Below are positions 8,684 to 17,355 of a stretch of DNA of 64,000 nt, one piece after another. Location: positions 46,891 to 110,890 of the forward strand of contig DATAOC010000095.1 in the NCBI GenBank assembly GCA_036265915.1, given 5' to 3'. The first letter of the stretch is position 1; each line of letters starts with the position of its first letter. A model generated the notes under the pieces. The model did no database searches and was not told the origin of the DNA. It saw only the letters and a list, made by a program, of their open reading frames with translations. Source of the DNA: AR12 sp036265915. GTDB taxonomy: Bacteria > Methylomirabilota > Methylomirabilia > Rokubacteriales > CSP1-6. The translations under genes and the position numbers were made by a program.

Positions 8684-9418
8684 ATGCCGCCGATCCCCGC
8701 CGCCGTGCGCGCCGACCTCGCTCCGTCCGGCACGCTGCGTGCTGCCATCAATTACGGCAACGCCATCCTGGCCACGCGGGACGCCGCCACCGGGGAGTCG
8801 CGCGGCGTCGCCGTCGACCTGACGCGCGCGCTGACGGGCCGTCTGGGCGTGCCGCCGGCGATCGTGGCCTACGACTCCGTCGCGGCCATGGTGGACGCGG
8901 CGCGGGCGGATGCGTGGGATATCGCGTTTCTCGGTATCGATCCCGCGCGCGCCGATACCATCGGCTTCACCGGCGCGTATCTGCAGATCGAGGCCACGTA
9001 TCTGGTGCCGATCGGCTCTCCGCTCCGCAGCGCCGCGGACGTGGATGCGGACGGCATCCGCGTGGCGGCGCCCGCGCGCGCCAATTACGAGCTCTTCCTG
9101 CGTCGCACCCTGACGCGTGCTCGGCTCGAGAGCACACCGACCGCAGCCGGGGCCTTCGAGCTGCTGCAGAGCGGGCGGGTCGACGCCCTGGCCGGGCTGC
9201 GACAATCGCTCATCGAGCTGGCGGACCGTCTCCCGGGCTCACGCATGGTGGACGGGGCGTTCATGGCCGTCCAGCAGGCGATCGGCGTTCCGCGTGGGCG
9301 TGACGCCGGCCTCGCATACCTGAGAGACTTCGTCGAGGACGCCAAGGCCTCCGGCCTCGTGGGCCGCGCCATCGCGCACACCGGCGCCCGCGGCGTGTCG
9401 GTGGCGCCGCCGGCGTGA
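8684..9418 (+). CDS. family 3 solute-binding-like protein without a signal peptide
   Basis: The 244 residues match the periplasmic binding protein type 3 pattern: GTLRAAINYGNAIL at the start, then GVAVDLTRALTGRLGV, WDIAFLGIDPARADTIGFT and LQIEATYLVPIGSP. Amino-acid ABC importers use such proteins in the periplasm. Here the sequence begins directly with the mature domain and no hydrophobic leader is present from the ATG or any nearby upstream start, so the product is predicted cytoplasmic or exported by another route. Its stop overlaps the aldo/keto reductase start (TGATG). No permease or ATPase genes adjoin it. It may be a cytoplasmic ligand sensor. Confidence 0.8.
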   Translation: MPPIPAAVRADLAPSGTLRAAINYGNAILATRDAATGESRGVAVDLTRALTGRLGVPPAIVAYDSVAAMVDAARADAWDIAFLGIDPARADTIGFTGAYLQIEATYLVPIGSPLRSAADVDADGIRVAAPARANYELFLRRTLTRARLESTPTAAGAFELLQSGRVDALAGLRQSLIELADRLPGSRMVDGAFMAVQQAIGVPRGRDAGLAYLRDFVEDAKASGLVGRAIAHTGARGVSVAPPA

Positions 9419-10233
9419 TGACGCCGACCTTCCTGTACGGAACGGCGTGGAAGGAAGCGCGGACCGCCGCGCTGACGGAGCTCGCCCTGCGCGTGGGCTT
9501 TCGCGGCATCGACACCGCGAACCAGCGGCGGCACTATTTCGAGGCCGCGGTGGGGCAGGGGCTGACCGCAGCCTATCGCGCCGGCATCGTGCGGCGCGCC
9601 GACGTGTTTCTGCAGACGAAGTTCACCTATCAGGCCGGGCAGGATCACCGGCTGCCCTACGATCCTGCGGCGCCGCTGGCGACACAGGTTGCCCAGTCGC
9701 TCGCGAGCTCGCTCGAGCACCTCGGCACCGACCACGTGGACAGCTATGTCCTGCATGGACCGGCGTCGCGGCTGGACTGGACCTCGGCCGATGCCGAGGT
9801 CTGGGCGGCCATGGCCGCGGAGCGCGACGCGGGCCGGACGGCACGACTCGGGGTCAGCAACGTGTCGCTGCGTCAGCTCCGTCAGCTGGAGGCGTCGGGC
9901 GCCGAGCTGCCGGCGTTCGTGCAGAATCGCTGCTTCGCGCGCCTCGGATGGGACCGCGACGTACGGGGCTTCTGCCGCGAGCGAGGCATCGTGTACCAGG
10001 GCTTCTCGCTGCTGACCGCCAATCCCGAGGTCCTGGCGCACCCGTTCGTGAGCCGGGTCGCCGCGCGGACCTCAGCCTCGCCCGCGCAGGTAGTGTTTCG
10101 CTTCGCGCTCGCGGTCGGCATGCTGCCGCTCACCGGCACCACCGACGCAGAGCACATGCGCGAGGATCTCGACAGCCCCGTACTCGCGATGTCGAGCGAC
10201 GAGGTCGACGCCATCGAGGCGCTCTCCGGCTGA
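9418..10233 (+). CDS. aldo/keto reductase
   Basis: The 271-residue NADPH-dependent oxidoreductase has the catalytic tetrad: Asp in RGIDTANQ, Tyr in RHYFEAAVG, Lys in LQTKFTY and His in YVLHGP. The C-terminal TGTTDAEHM stretch matches the cofactor-binding end of the family. It starts at ATG 9418, overlapping the stop of the solute-binding-like gene; a GTG three bases earlier is possible. The substrate is unknown; family members reduce carbonyls of sugars, steroids or xenobiotics. Two more AKR genes occur at 34085 and 34959. Confidence 0.88.
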   Translation: MTPTFLYGTAWKEARTAALTELALRVGFRGIDTANQRRHYFEAAVGQGLTAAYRAGIVRRADVFLQTKFTYQAGQDHRLPYDPAAPLATQVAQSLASSLEHLGTDHVDSYVLHGPASRLDWTSADAEVWAAMAAERDAGRTARLGVSNVSLRQLRQLEASGAELPAFVQNRCFARLGWDRDVRGFCRERGIVYQGFSLLTANPEVLAHPFVSRVAARTSASPAQVVFRFALAVGMLPLTGTTDAEHMREDLDSPVLAMSSDEVDAIEALSG

Positions 10234-10277
10234 CGCGGCCGCGCGCGCACGACTGTGCGAGGCAGTGGCGGCGGCGG

Positions 10278-11237
10278 CTAGCGAGGCTCGCGGAGCGCCG
10301 TGTAGAGCGATCGCTGCACGGCAACGTAGCCTGCGGCCACCACGCACAGGTGTGCGCGGAGTAGCCGGTGGGCGGCCGGCAGTCGATGGAACGGCAGGCT
10401 CGGGTACAGATGGTGCTCGGCGTGGTAGGGAAGGTTCCACATGAGGAAGCGGATCGGCCACAGCGAGATCGTCGTCCGCGTGTTCGTCAGCCCGTCGTCG
10501 TCCTCGCTGCAGCCGGTATGCTCGCTCAGCAGGTAGAGGCGGAGGAACGGCAGCCCCAGCGCAAGCGGCACCAGCCAGTACCACAGCGCGGCGGTGCTCC
10601 GGAACGCCAGTGACGCGATCGCGACCGTCCCCAGCAGCAGGGCAAGCAGCCACGCGGAGCGCACCACGGAGGGCCGCGCCGCCGGCACCACCCAGTCCAG
10701 TCCGTCGAATTGCCCCCGGACGAGCGCGATCAGATTGCTCACTCGCGCCGCCCAGTACGGAGCGCCGCTGGCCCGCCACCAGTACGCCGCGCGCGTTTGC
10801 GGCGGGGGAGCCGTGACCAGCTCGGGGTCCCGCACCGGGTCCTGGGTGTAGCGGTGATGCGCGAAGTGGAACTGGCGGTAGTAGGTCGACACGTACAGGA
10901 TCGCGGCGCCGGCGAGCCACCCGACGATCTGGTTGGCGCGCCGTGTCCGGAACGCCGAGTAATGCACGCACTCGTGCATGACCGCGAAGAGCGAGACGAG
11001 CACGAGCCCCTGCAGCAGGAGAGCCGCCGGCAGCCACCACCGCCCCCGACTCAGCTGGATGGCCAGCGTGCTGCTCGTCAGCAGCGCGACGTGCGCAAGG
11101 GTGCGCCAGGCGCCGTGGGCGTCGGACTTCATGTAGAGCCGCGCCAGAGTATCGGCGGGAATCAACCGCATCTGCCGTGAGCGCCGGCCTTCCTGACGCC
11201 AGGCATGCGAGCGCGACGGGACCGCGGCCGTCTCCAC
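10278..11237 (-). CDS. membrane fatty-acid desaturase
   Basis: The 319-residue integral membrane protein has the three histidine boxes of acyl-lipid desaturases and hydroxylases: HECVH, HFAHH and HAEHH, which bind a di-iron centre. Hydrophobic helices surround them (LLTSSTLAIQL, WWLPAALLLQGLVLVSLFAV, LLALLLGTVAIASL). Such enzymes put double bonds or hydroxyls into membrane lipid acyl chains or carotenoids using O2. A GTG at 11237 is the longest start; a methionine at MRLIPADTL is also possible. It lies 38 bp downstream of the VanZ-like gene on the same strand and may share its transcript. Confidence 0.88.
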   Translation of the reverse strand: METAAVPSRSHAWRQEGRRSRQMRLIPADTLARLYMKSDAHGAWRTLAHVALLTSSTLAIQLSRGRWWLPAALLLQGLVLVSLFAVMHECVHYSAFRTRRANQIVGWLAGAAILYVSTYYRQFHFAHHRYTQDPVRDPELVTAPPPQTRAAYWWRASGAPYWAARVSNLIALVRGQFDGLDWVVPAARPSVVRSAWLLALLLGTVAIASLAFRSTAALWYWLVPLALGLPFLRLYLLSEHTGCSEDDDGLTNTRTTISLWPIRFLMWNLPYHAEHHLYPSLPFHRLPAAHRLLRAHLCVVAAGYVAVQRSLYTALREPR

Positions 11238-11275
11238 GGCCGCATGCTATCTCACGCGGGAGAGCGCGGCGAGTG

Positions 11276-11686
11276 TCAGCCGCGGCCACGACCGAGCCGC
11301 GCCTCGGCCCAGGCGCCGAGCGCCGCGCCCAGCGTATTGACGGCCACGTCGACGATCGAGGAATAGCGGCCGGGAAGCCAGAGCTGCACGGCCTCCATCG
11401 CGAAGCTGAAGAGGGCTGCCGCGCCGACGGCAAGGAGTATCCGCACCGCCTGCCGGCGCGTATAACTCCGCGCGACGCGGTGCACGCCCCAGCCGATCGG
11501 TGCGAAGAGCGCCGCGTTCACCGCCACGTCGGCGAGCAGCCGCCGGCCGAGCGGCAGGCGGTACTCGGCGAGATAGCCACGACGTATGTGCGGAGTGCCG
11601 ATCGGCAGCACGAGAATCACGGCCACGAGGCCCGTGTAGATCAGCAGCGTTCCGAGGAGGGTCCGGTCGCGCGGCGACTTCGTCAC
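11276..11686 (-). CDS. VanZ-family membrane protein
   Basis: From GTG 11686 the 136-residue protein has about four membrane helices and the VanZ signature EAVQLWLPGRYSSIVDVAVNTLG near the C-terminus. VanZ proteins are small membrane proteins; one contributes to low-level teicoplanin resistance, but most have no known role. The longer open frame up to 11959 overlaps the MaoC-like gene on the other strand and has no family features, so the short start is chosen. It is divergent from the catabolic operon starting at 11739 and probably co-transcribed with the desaturase. Confidence 0.78.
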   Translation of the reverse strand: MTKSPRDRTLLGTLLIYTGLVAVILVLPIGTPHIRRGYLAEYRLPLGRRLLADVAVNAALFAPIGWGVHRVARSYTRRQAVRILLAVGAAALFSFAMEAVQLWLPGRYSSIVDVAVNTLGAALGAWAEARLGRGRG

Positions 11687-11738
11687 CAATTCTATGGTCT
11701 CATACGGGGACTCGACGGTTGTCGACGGAGGAGGAGCG

Positions 11739-12821
11739 ATGGACACGCTGGCCTCGACGCGGTTTCCCACGATCACGCCCGACGCGCTGGCCGCGCTGCA
11801 AGCCCGCCTGGGCAAGCCGGTGCCGCGCCCGGAGCCGTACATCGAGGTTGCGACACGCGACGCGATCCGCCACTGGGCGCACGGGATCGGCGATCGGAAC
11901 CCGCACTGGCTCGCCGACGGTGTGGCGCCGCCGACCATCCTGTTCGCGCTCGACCGCATCGTCTCCGGCTACGTCGGTGGACTGCCCGGCATTCACGCGA
12001 TGTATGCCGGCACCGATTTCCGCTGGGAGCGGCCGATCCGCACCGACGACCGCGTCATCGGCGACAGCGTGCTGCATGCGCTGGTGGAGAAGCCGTCGAA
12101 GTTCGCGCGCCGCGCGATCCAGCAGATCTATCGCACGCGGTTCACGAACCAGCGGGGCGAGCTCGTCTGCGAGGCCGACTCCTGGTGCTTTCGCACCGAG
12201 CGCGAGACGGCGCGTGAGCGCGGCAAGTACACGTCCGACGGTCCGCACCGGTACACGGCGGAGGAGCTCGAGCGAATCCGGCGTGCGTATCAAACGGAGG
12301 AGATCCGCGGGCACACGCCCCGTCGCTGGGACGACGTCCACGTCGGCGACGTGCTGCCGGAGGTCGTGAAAGGGCCGCTCACCGTCACGTCGGTGGTCGC
12401 CTTCGTCCAGGGCTGGGGCAGCCTGTACGTGCGTGCCCACGGCCTGGCCTTCGAGATGTTCGAGCGACATCCGGCGCTCGGCATCCCGAACGGCTTCGGC
12501 GTGCCGGAGCCGCCCGAGCGGGTGCACTGGGACGAGGCGATGGCGCGGGCGGTCGGCGTGCCCGGCGCGTACGACTACGGTCCCGAGCGCGTCGCGTGGC
12601 TGGGACACCTCGTGACGAACTGGATGGGCGACGCCGGCTTTCTGCGCCGGCTCAACGCGAAGGTGCTGCGCCACAATCTCATCGGCGACACGACGTGGTG
12701 TCGCGGCCGCGTCATCGCCAAGGCGCCGGGCGGCGTCGTCTCGCTCGAGCTCTCCGGCGTCAACCAGCGAGGCGAGACGATCGCCGCGGGCACGGCCGAG
12801 GTGGTGCTGCCGTCGCGATGA
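11739..12821 (+). CDS. MaoC/FAS1-like dehydratase (hotdog fold)
   Basis: This 360-residue protein starts at ATG 11739 after a GGAGGAGG ribosome site. The N-terminal half (residues 35-150, WAHGIGDRNPHWLAD ... APPTILFALDR) is a FAS1-like dehydratase domain and the C-terminal half (GDVLPEVVKGPLTVTSVVAF ... GWGSLYVRAHG) is MaoC-like. Such proteins hydrate or dehydrate acyl-CoA double bonds, for example mesaconyl-CoA or 3-hydroxyacyl-CoA. It opens a five-gene operon and overlaps the CoA ligase gene by 4 bases, which suggests it acts on a CoA thioester made by that ligase. Confidence 0.85.
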   Translation: MDTLASTRFPTITPDALAALQARLGKPVPRPEPYIEVATRDAIRHWAHGIGDRNPHWLADGVAPPTILFALDRIVSGYVGGLPGIHAMYAGTDFRWERPIRTDDRVIGDSVLHALVEKPSKFARRAIQQIYRTRFTNQRGELVCEADSWCFRTERETARERGKYTSDGPHRYTAEELERIRRAYQTEEIRGHTPRRWDDVHVGDVLPEVVKGPLTVTSVVAFVQGWGSLYVRAHGLAFEMFERHPALGIPNGFGVPEPPERVHWDEAMARAVGVPGAYDYGPERVAWLGHLVTNWMGDAGFLRRLNAKVLRHNLIGDTTWCRGRVIAKAPGGVVSLELSGVNQRGETIAAGTAEVVLPSR

Positions 12822-14344
12822 GCGCGGTCCTCGAGGTGCATCGCTATCCGGAGGCTCGCGACGCCTTTCGCTGGGACGCGCTGTGGGAGCTGTTCGACGG
12901 CGACCGCGGGCGTCTCAATCTCGCGCACGAGTGCGTCGATCGTCACCTGGGCCGCGGGACAGCGCTGCGCATCCAGTTCGCCGACGGCCATCGTGAGGAG
13001 CACGACTTCGCCGCGCTCGCCGAGTGGTCGTCGCGGTTCGCCAACGTGCTCGAGGCCGAGGGCGTCGATCGCGGCGATCGCGTCGCGATCATGCTGGAGC
13101 CGTCGCTCGCGTTCTACGGCGCCGTCTTCGGCACCATGAAGCGTGGCGCCGTGGCGGTGCCGCTGTTCACGCTGTTCGGCCCCGAGGGGCTCGCTCTCCG
13201 GCTCGACGACTGCCGCCCACGCCTGCTGCTCGTGGAGGACGACGCCGATCGGTGGCGGACACGCTTTCCCGGCCTGAATGTCGTCACGGTGGACGAGCTC
13301 GCCCCGCGCCTGCGCGCCGCCCCGGCACGGTACGTGCCGGCGACCGCTCCCGACGACGTTGCGCTGTTTCAGTACACGTCGGGCACGACGCGCGCACTGC
13401 CCGAAGCGGTGCGACACACGCACCGCTCGGTGGTGACGCTGATGGTGGCCGCGCTCTACGGCCTCGGCCTGCGCGCGGGGGATCGCTATTTCTGCCCGTC
13501 GTCCCCCGCGTGGGGCCACGGACTCTGGCACGGGACGGTGGCGCCACTCGCGCTCGGGATCGCCGTCGGCGCGTATTCCGGGAGGTTCCGTGCCGATCGC
13601 ATCGCGGAGGCGCTCGAGGCGTTCGGCGCGACCAACCTCGCCGCCGCGCCGACCGTGTACCGGATGCTGCGCGAGGCGGGCGTGGCGGACCGGCGGCGCT
13701 TCGCACCGGCGAAGCTGTCGTTCACGGGCGAGCCGATGGACGGCCGAACGTGGGACTTCGTGGAGCAGGCGTTCGGCGTCTCCCCGTGCAGCATGTACGG
13801 CAGCACCGAGGTCGGCGTCATCATCGTGAACTATCCCGGCTTCGAGGGCTTCGAGGTGCGGCGCGGCGCGCTCGGCAAGGCGGCGCCCGGCTGGGACGTT
13901 GCCGTCATCGGCGACGATGGGCCGGTGGCGCCCGGCGTGCTCGGCGAGATCGCGGTCCGCCGCCGGGGCGCGTGGTTCCCGGTGAAGGACCGCGGCCACA
14001 TGGACGCGGAGGGGTATTTCTATCACGCCGGGCGCTCCGACGACGTGATCATCTCGGCGGGGTGGACGATGAGCGCGCTCGAGATCGAGCAGGCGCTCCT
14101 CGCGCATCCGGCCGTGGCCGAGGCGGCGGTCGTCGGCGTCCCCGACGCCCTGCGCGGGCAGATCCCGAAGGCGTGCGTGGTGGCGCCCGGCGCCGGTCCG
14201 GGATTCGCACGGGAGCTGCAGGAGTTCGTGAAGGAGCGCTTGAGCAAGCACGAATATCCGCGCGCCATCGAGCTGGTGAGCGAGCTGCCGAAGACGCCGG
14301 CCGGCAAGATCGATCGCAAGACGCTGCGGGAGCGCAACACCTGA
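12818..14344 (+). CDS. acyl-CoA synthetase (AMP-binding) with altered P-loop
   Basis: The 508-residue ANL-family ligase starts at ATG 12818, overlapping the preceding stop. It has FQYTSGTTRALPEAV at the ATP P-loop, SMYGSTEVGVII at motif A5, HAGRSDDVIISAGWTMS near the hinge and KTPAGKIDRKTLR with the C-terminal catalytic lysine. The reaction is carboxylate + ATP + CoA to acyl-CoA + AMP + PPi. The P-loop departs from the usual TSGTTGxPKG: Gly is replaced by Arg, one residue is inserted and the Lys becomes Glu. The hinge and catalytic Lys are intact, so it is probably active. It resembles medium-chain or aromatic acid ligases; the substrate is unknown. Confidence 0.88.
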   Translation: MSAVLEVHRYPEARDAFRWDALWELFDGDRGRLNLAHECVDRHLGRGTALRIQFADGHREEHDFAALAEWSSRFANVLEAEGVDRGDRVAIMLEPSLAFYGAVFGTMKRGAVAVPLFTLFGPEGLALRLDDCRPRLLLVEDDADRWRTRFPGLNVVTVDELAPRLRAAPARYVPATAPDDVALFQYTSGTTRALPEAVRHTHRSVVTLMVAALYGLGLRAGDRYFCPSSPAWGHGLWHGTVAPLALGIAVGAYSGRFRADRIAEALEAFGATNLAAAPTVYRMLREAGVADRRRFAPAKLSFTGEPMDGRTWDFVEQAFGVSPCSMYGSTEVGVIIVNYPGFEGFEVRRGALGKAAPGWDVAVIGDDGPVAPGVLGEIAVRRRGAWFPVKDRGHMDAEGYFYHAGRSDDVIISAGWTMSALEIEQALLAHPAVAEAAVVGVPDALRGQIPKACVVAPGAGPGFARELQEFVKERLSKHEYPRAIELVSELPKTPAGKIDRKTLRERNT

Positions 14345-14375
14345 GTTCGGGTACACTGCAGGCCGCGAGGGACCC

Positions 14376-15632
14376 ATGAAGATCAGCGCCTTTCATCTGA
14401 TGCCGCATCGAGAGCTGCCGGACGATTTCGAGAAGCGCTACGAATCCGTGTGGGTGACGCCGCCCTGGTGGGAGCTCGCCGATGCGCGGCGCGTTGGCCA
14501 GTACTACAACTGGACGCTGGACGAGCTGCTCTACGCCGCGCGCGCCGGCTTCGACGGCGTGTGCACCAACGAGCATCACCAGAACGCCTACGGCTTCATG
14601 CCGAGCCCGAACCTCATGGGCAGCGTCCTCGCGCGCGGGACGCAGGACCTCGACGTGGCGGTGGTGCAGATGGGGGCCACGCTGCCGACGTCGAACCCGC
14701 CGATCCGCGTGGCCGAGGAATACGCCATGCTCGACTGCATCAGCGGCGGTCGCCTGGTGGCGGGACTTCCGCTCGGCAGTCCCATGGACGTGAACTTCTG
14801 CTACGGGATCACGCCGATGGAGCACCGCGAGCGGTATCGCGAGGCCTTCGCGCTCACGCTGAAAGCCTGGCAAGCGCGCGAGCTGTTCGCGTGGAACGGG
14901 CGCTACTACCAGCTCGCCAACGTGAACTTGTGGCCGCGGCCGATCCAGCAGCCGCACCCGCCGGTGTGGGTGCCGGGCTCGGGAAGCGTCAGCACGTTCG
15001 ACTTCGCCGTCGACAACGACGTGTGCTACTGCTTCCTCAGCTACTCCGGCGCCAAGGCGGCCAGCACGATGATGCAGGGCTACTGGAAGGTCGTCGCCGA
15101 TAGAGGACGCGAGCCGAATCCGTACCGTGCCGGCTTCCTGCAGCTGGTGGCGGTGGCCGAAAGCGACGCGCGCGCCGAGGAAAAGTACGCGCGGCACGTC
15201 GAGTACTTCTATCACAAGTGCTTGCACTGGCCGGTCGAGTACCTCTCGCCGCCCGGCAACCAGGACTACCGCAGTCTCGTGTCGGCGGTGAAGAGCAACA
15301 TCCGCCGCGCCGAGGATCCCAAGCAGCTGCGCTATCGCGATTTCGTCGACAAGGGCTATGTCATCGCCGGCAGCCCGGCCACGGTACGCCAGCGGATCCG
15401 CGAGGAGGTCGTCAAGGGGCTGCGTGTGGGCAACCTCATGGTGCTGCTGCAGATCGGCTCGATGCCCCACGAGCTGACGCTCGAGAACATCGACCTCTTC
15501 GCGCGCGAGGTGCTGCCGTCCCTGCGGCCGCTGTGGGACGACGAGGGGTGGGTGAACCACTGGTGGCCCGAGCGCCTGCGCCGCACCCCGGTCTCGACGG
15601 CGGGAACCGCCGTGGCGGCCGCCCGCGCATGA
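14376..15632 (+). CDS. luciferase-like (LLM class) flavin-dependent oxidoreductase
   Basis: The 418-residue TIM-barrel protein has bacterial luciferase family motifs: VCTNEHHQNAYG, AEEYAMLDCISGGRLVAGLP and HRERYREAFALTLKAW, with the long C-terminal part typical of group II monooxygenases. It would use reduced flavin and O2 to oxidise an organic substrate in the cytoplasm. A flavin reductase is not encoded in the operon. It is the third gene of the 11739-17262 operon, 31 bp after the ligase and overlapping the alpha/beta hydrolase gene by 4 bases. A second LLM protein is at 20931. Confidence 0.88.
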   Translation: MKISAFHLMPHRELPDDFEKRYESVWVTPPWWELADARRVGQYYNWTLDELLYAARAGFDGVCTNEHHQNAYGFMPSPNLMGSVLARGTQDLDVAVVQMGATLPTSNPPIRVAEEYAMLDCISGGRLVAGLPLGSPMDVNFCYGITPMEHRERYREAFALTLKAWQARELFAWNGRYYQLANVNLWPRPIQQPHPPVWVPGSGSVSTFDFAVDNDVCYCFLSYSGAKAASTMMQGYWKVVADRGREPNPYRAGFLQLVAVAESDARAEEKYARHVEYFYHKCLHWPVEYLSPPGNQDYRSLVSAVKSNIRRAEDPKQLRYRDFVDKGYVIAGSPATVRQRIREEVVKGLRVGNLMVLLQIGSMPHELTLENIDLFAREVLPSLRPLWDDEGWVNHWWPERLRRTPVSTAGTAVAAARA

Positions 15633-16429
15633 CGGAGCGCACAGTCTCCGTCTGGCAGGGCAAGGTACGAATCCGCGTCCGCGTCGAGGGCCGGGGGTCC
15701 GCGGTCGTGTACTTGCACGGGCCGTGGGGACTCACGTGGGATCCGTTTCTCGAGACGCTGGCGCAGCGTTACACCGTGTATGCCCCGGAGCATCCGGGCA
15801 CGACGCCGGACGCGCCCGACGACGTGTACCACCTCGACGGCCTCTGGGATCTCATCGTCTGCTACGAAGAGATGCTCGATGCGCTCGGTCTCGACTCGGT
15901 CATGCTGGTCGGCCACTCGTTCGGCGGCATGGTCGCGTGCGAGCTGGCCGCCGCCGAGCCGCGACGGGTCCGTCGCCTGGCGCTCATCGATCCGATCGGT
16001 TTCTGGCGGGACACCGACCGCGTGGCCAACTGGATGATGCTCTCGCCGCCGCGGCTGCGCGAGGCGATCTTTCACGACGTCGCCGGCGAGGCGGCGCGCC
16101 GGATGTTCGGCGCCACCGACGATCCCGAGGCGGCGGCCGCGGCGCGGGTGCGCTTGATGTGGTCGATGGGCGCCACCGGCAAGTTCGTGTGGCCGCTGCC
16201 CGACAAGGGGCTGAAGAAGCGGATTCATCGCGTCGCGGCGCCGACGCTGCTGCTCTGGGGCAAGGAAGATCGCATCGTGCCCGCCGTCTATGCCGAGGAG
16301 TTCGCCGGCCGGATCGCGGACGCGCGCGTGCAGCTGGTGGACGCCGCCGGTCACGCGCCGCAGCTGGAGCAGCCGGAGAAGGTTGCGCGGATGGTCGCGG
16401 ACTTCTTCGACGCAGCGGGCGAGCGATGA
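15629..16429 (+). CDS. alpha/beta hydrolase
   Basis: The 266-residue protein carries a classical hydrolase triad: Ser in GHSFGG near residue 98, Asp in LLWGKEDRIVP and His in DAAGHAPQLEQP. The oxyanion strand is YLHGPWG. It resembles meta-cleavage-product and ester hydrolases, cytoplasmic enzymes that split C-C or ester bonds in aromatic or aliphatic degradation. It overlaps both neighbours by 4 bases, so it is made together with the flavin oxidoreductase and the TauD dioxygenase. The substrate is unknown. Confidence 0.88.
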   Translation: MTERTVSVWQGKVRIRVRVEGRGSAVVYLHGPWGLTWDPFLETLAQRYTVYAPEHPGTTPDAPDDVYHLDGLWDLIVCYEEMLDALGLDSVMLVGHSFGGMVACELAAAEPRRVRRLALIDPIGFWRDTDRVANWMMLSPPRLREAIFHDVAGEAARRMFGATDDPEAAAAARVRLMWSMGATGKFVWPLPDKGLKKRIHRVAAPTLLLWGKEDRIVPAVYAEEFAGRIADARVQLVDAAGHAPQLEQPEKVARMVADFFDAAGER

Positions 16430-17262
16430 GCTCCATCGGCATCGAGCGAGTGGCGGGCGCCCTTGGCGCGGAGATCACGGGTGTCGACCTGCGGAAGCCG
16501 CTCGACGATGCGACGTACACGCTGCTCCGGCGCGCCTGGCTCGAGCATCTCGTCATCTTCTTTCGTGATCAGGACCTCTCGCCCGCACAGTTCCTCGCCT
16601 TCGCGCGGCGCTTCGGGGATCCCGTCGAGTATCCGTTCGTCAAAGGCCTCGACGAGCATCCCGAGATCATTCCGGTCCTCAAGCTCGCCCACGAGCACAT
16701 CAACTTCGGCGGCGTCTGGCACTCCGACACCGCCTATCTCGACGCGCCGCCGATGGCGAGCATGCTCGTCGCACGCGAGATTCCGCCGGTCGGCGGCGAC
16801 ACGCTGTTCGCCAACATGTATCTGGCCTACGAGACCCTCTCCGAGGGCCTGAGGCGGACGCTCGAGCCGCTGCGAGCCGTCAACAGCTCCTCGAAGGCCG
16901 ACGCGAGTCGGACGCGCGAGGATCGCATGAAGGACAGCGGACGCGAGGTCAGGAAGGACTACCTCGCCGCGCATCCGGTGGTCCGCCGGCATCCCGAGAC
17001 CGGCCGGTGCGCGCTGTACGTCAACGTCGCCCACACCGTCCGGTTCGACGGGATGACGGAGGAAGAAAGCGCGCCGCTGCTCGATTATCTCTTCCGTCAC
17101 CAGACGCGGCCGGAGTTCGGCTGCCGGTTCCGCTGGCGTCCGGGGTCGATCGCGCTCTGGGACAACCGATGCGCGCAGCACAACGCCATCAACGACTATC
17201 ACGGCCATCGCCGACTCCTGCACCGCATCACGCTGGCCGGCGACACGCCCAAGGGACCATAA
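16426..17262 (+). CDS. TauD/TfdA-type 2-oxoglutarate-dependent dioxygenase
   Basis: The 278-residue enzyme has the iron-binding HxD motif in GVWHSDTAY near residue 98, the distal His in QHNAINDYHGHRR and the 2-oxoglutarate-binding Arg in HRITLAG. The N-terminal GALGAEITGVDLRKPL is diagnostic of the TauD/TfdA family. These enzymes hydroxylate next to a leaving group, releasing sulfite, phenols or similar. It is the last gene of the five-gene operon, overlapping the hydrolase by 4 bases. With the flavin oxidoreductase it suggests two separate oxygen-dependent attacks on one growth substrate. Confidence 0.88.
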   Translation: MSSIGIERVAGALGAEITGVDLRKPLDDATYTLLRRAWLEHLVIFFRDQDLSPAQFLAFARRFGDPVEYPFVKGLDEHPEIIPVLKLAHEHINFGGVWHSDTAYLDAPPMASMLVAREIPPVGGDTLFANMYLAYETLSEGLRRTLEPLRAVNSSSKADASRTREDRMKDSGREVRKDYLAAHPVVRRHPETGRCALYVNVAHTVRFDGMTEEESAPLLDYLFRHQTRPEFGCRFRWRPGSIALWDNRCAQHNAINDYHGHRRLLHRITLAGDTPKGP

Positions 17263-17309
17263 CGCTCGCGCGCTATATCTTCGTTTCTCCGACCGGCGCC
17301 TGCAATAAT

Positions 17310-17327
17310 CGACGTGCTGGCACGTCG
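17310..17327 (+). promoter_or_regulatory. palindrome / RNA hairpin in the leader of the OmpA-lipoprotein gene
   Basis: CGACGTG-CTGG-CACGTCG is a perfect 7-bp inverted repeat with a 4-base loop. It begins one base after an AATAAT -10-like box (17304-17309), so it is either an operator at the start site or a hairpin at the very 5' end of the mRNA. The gene begins at 17356. Confidence 0.5.
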
Positions 17328-17355
17328 CCAGTCTCCTGGACCGAGGAGGCTATAG

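Noticed and set aside
11687..11959. Long N-terminal extension of the VanZ gene
   Set aside because: It overlaps the MaoC-like gene on the other strand and has no VanZ sequence; GTG 11686 is better.
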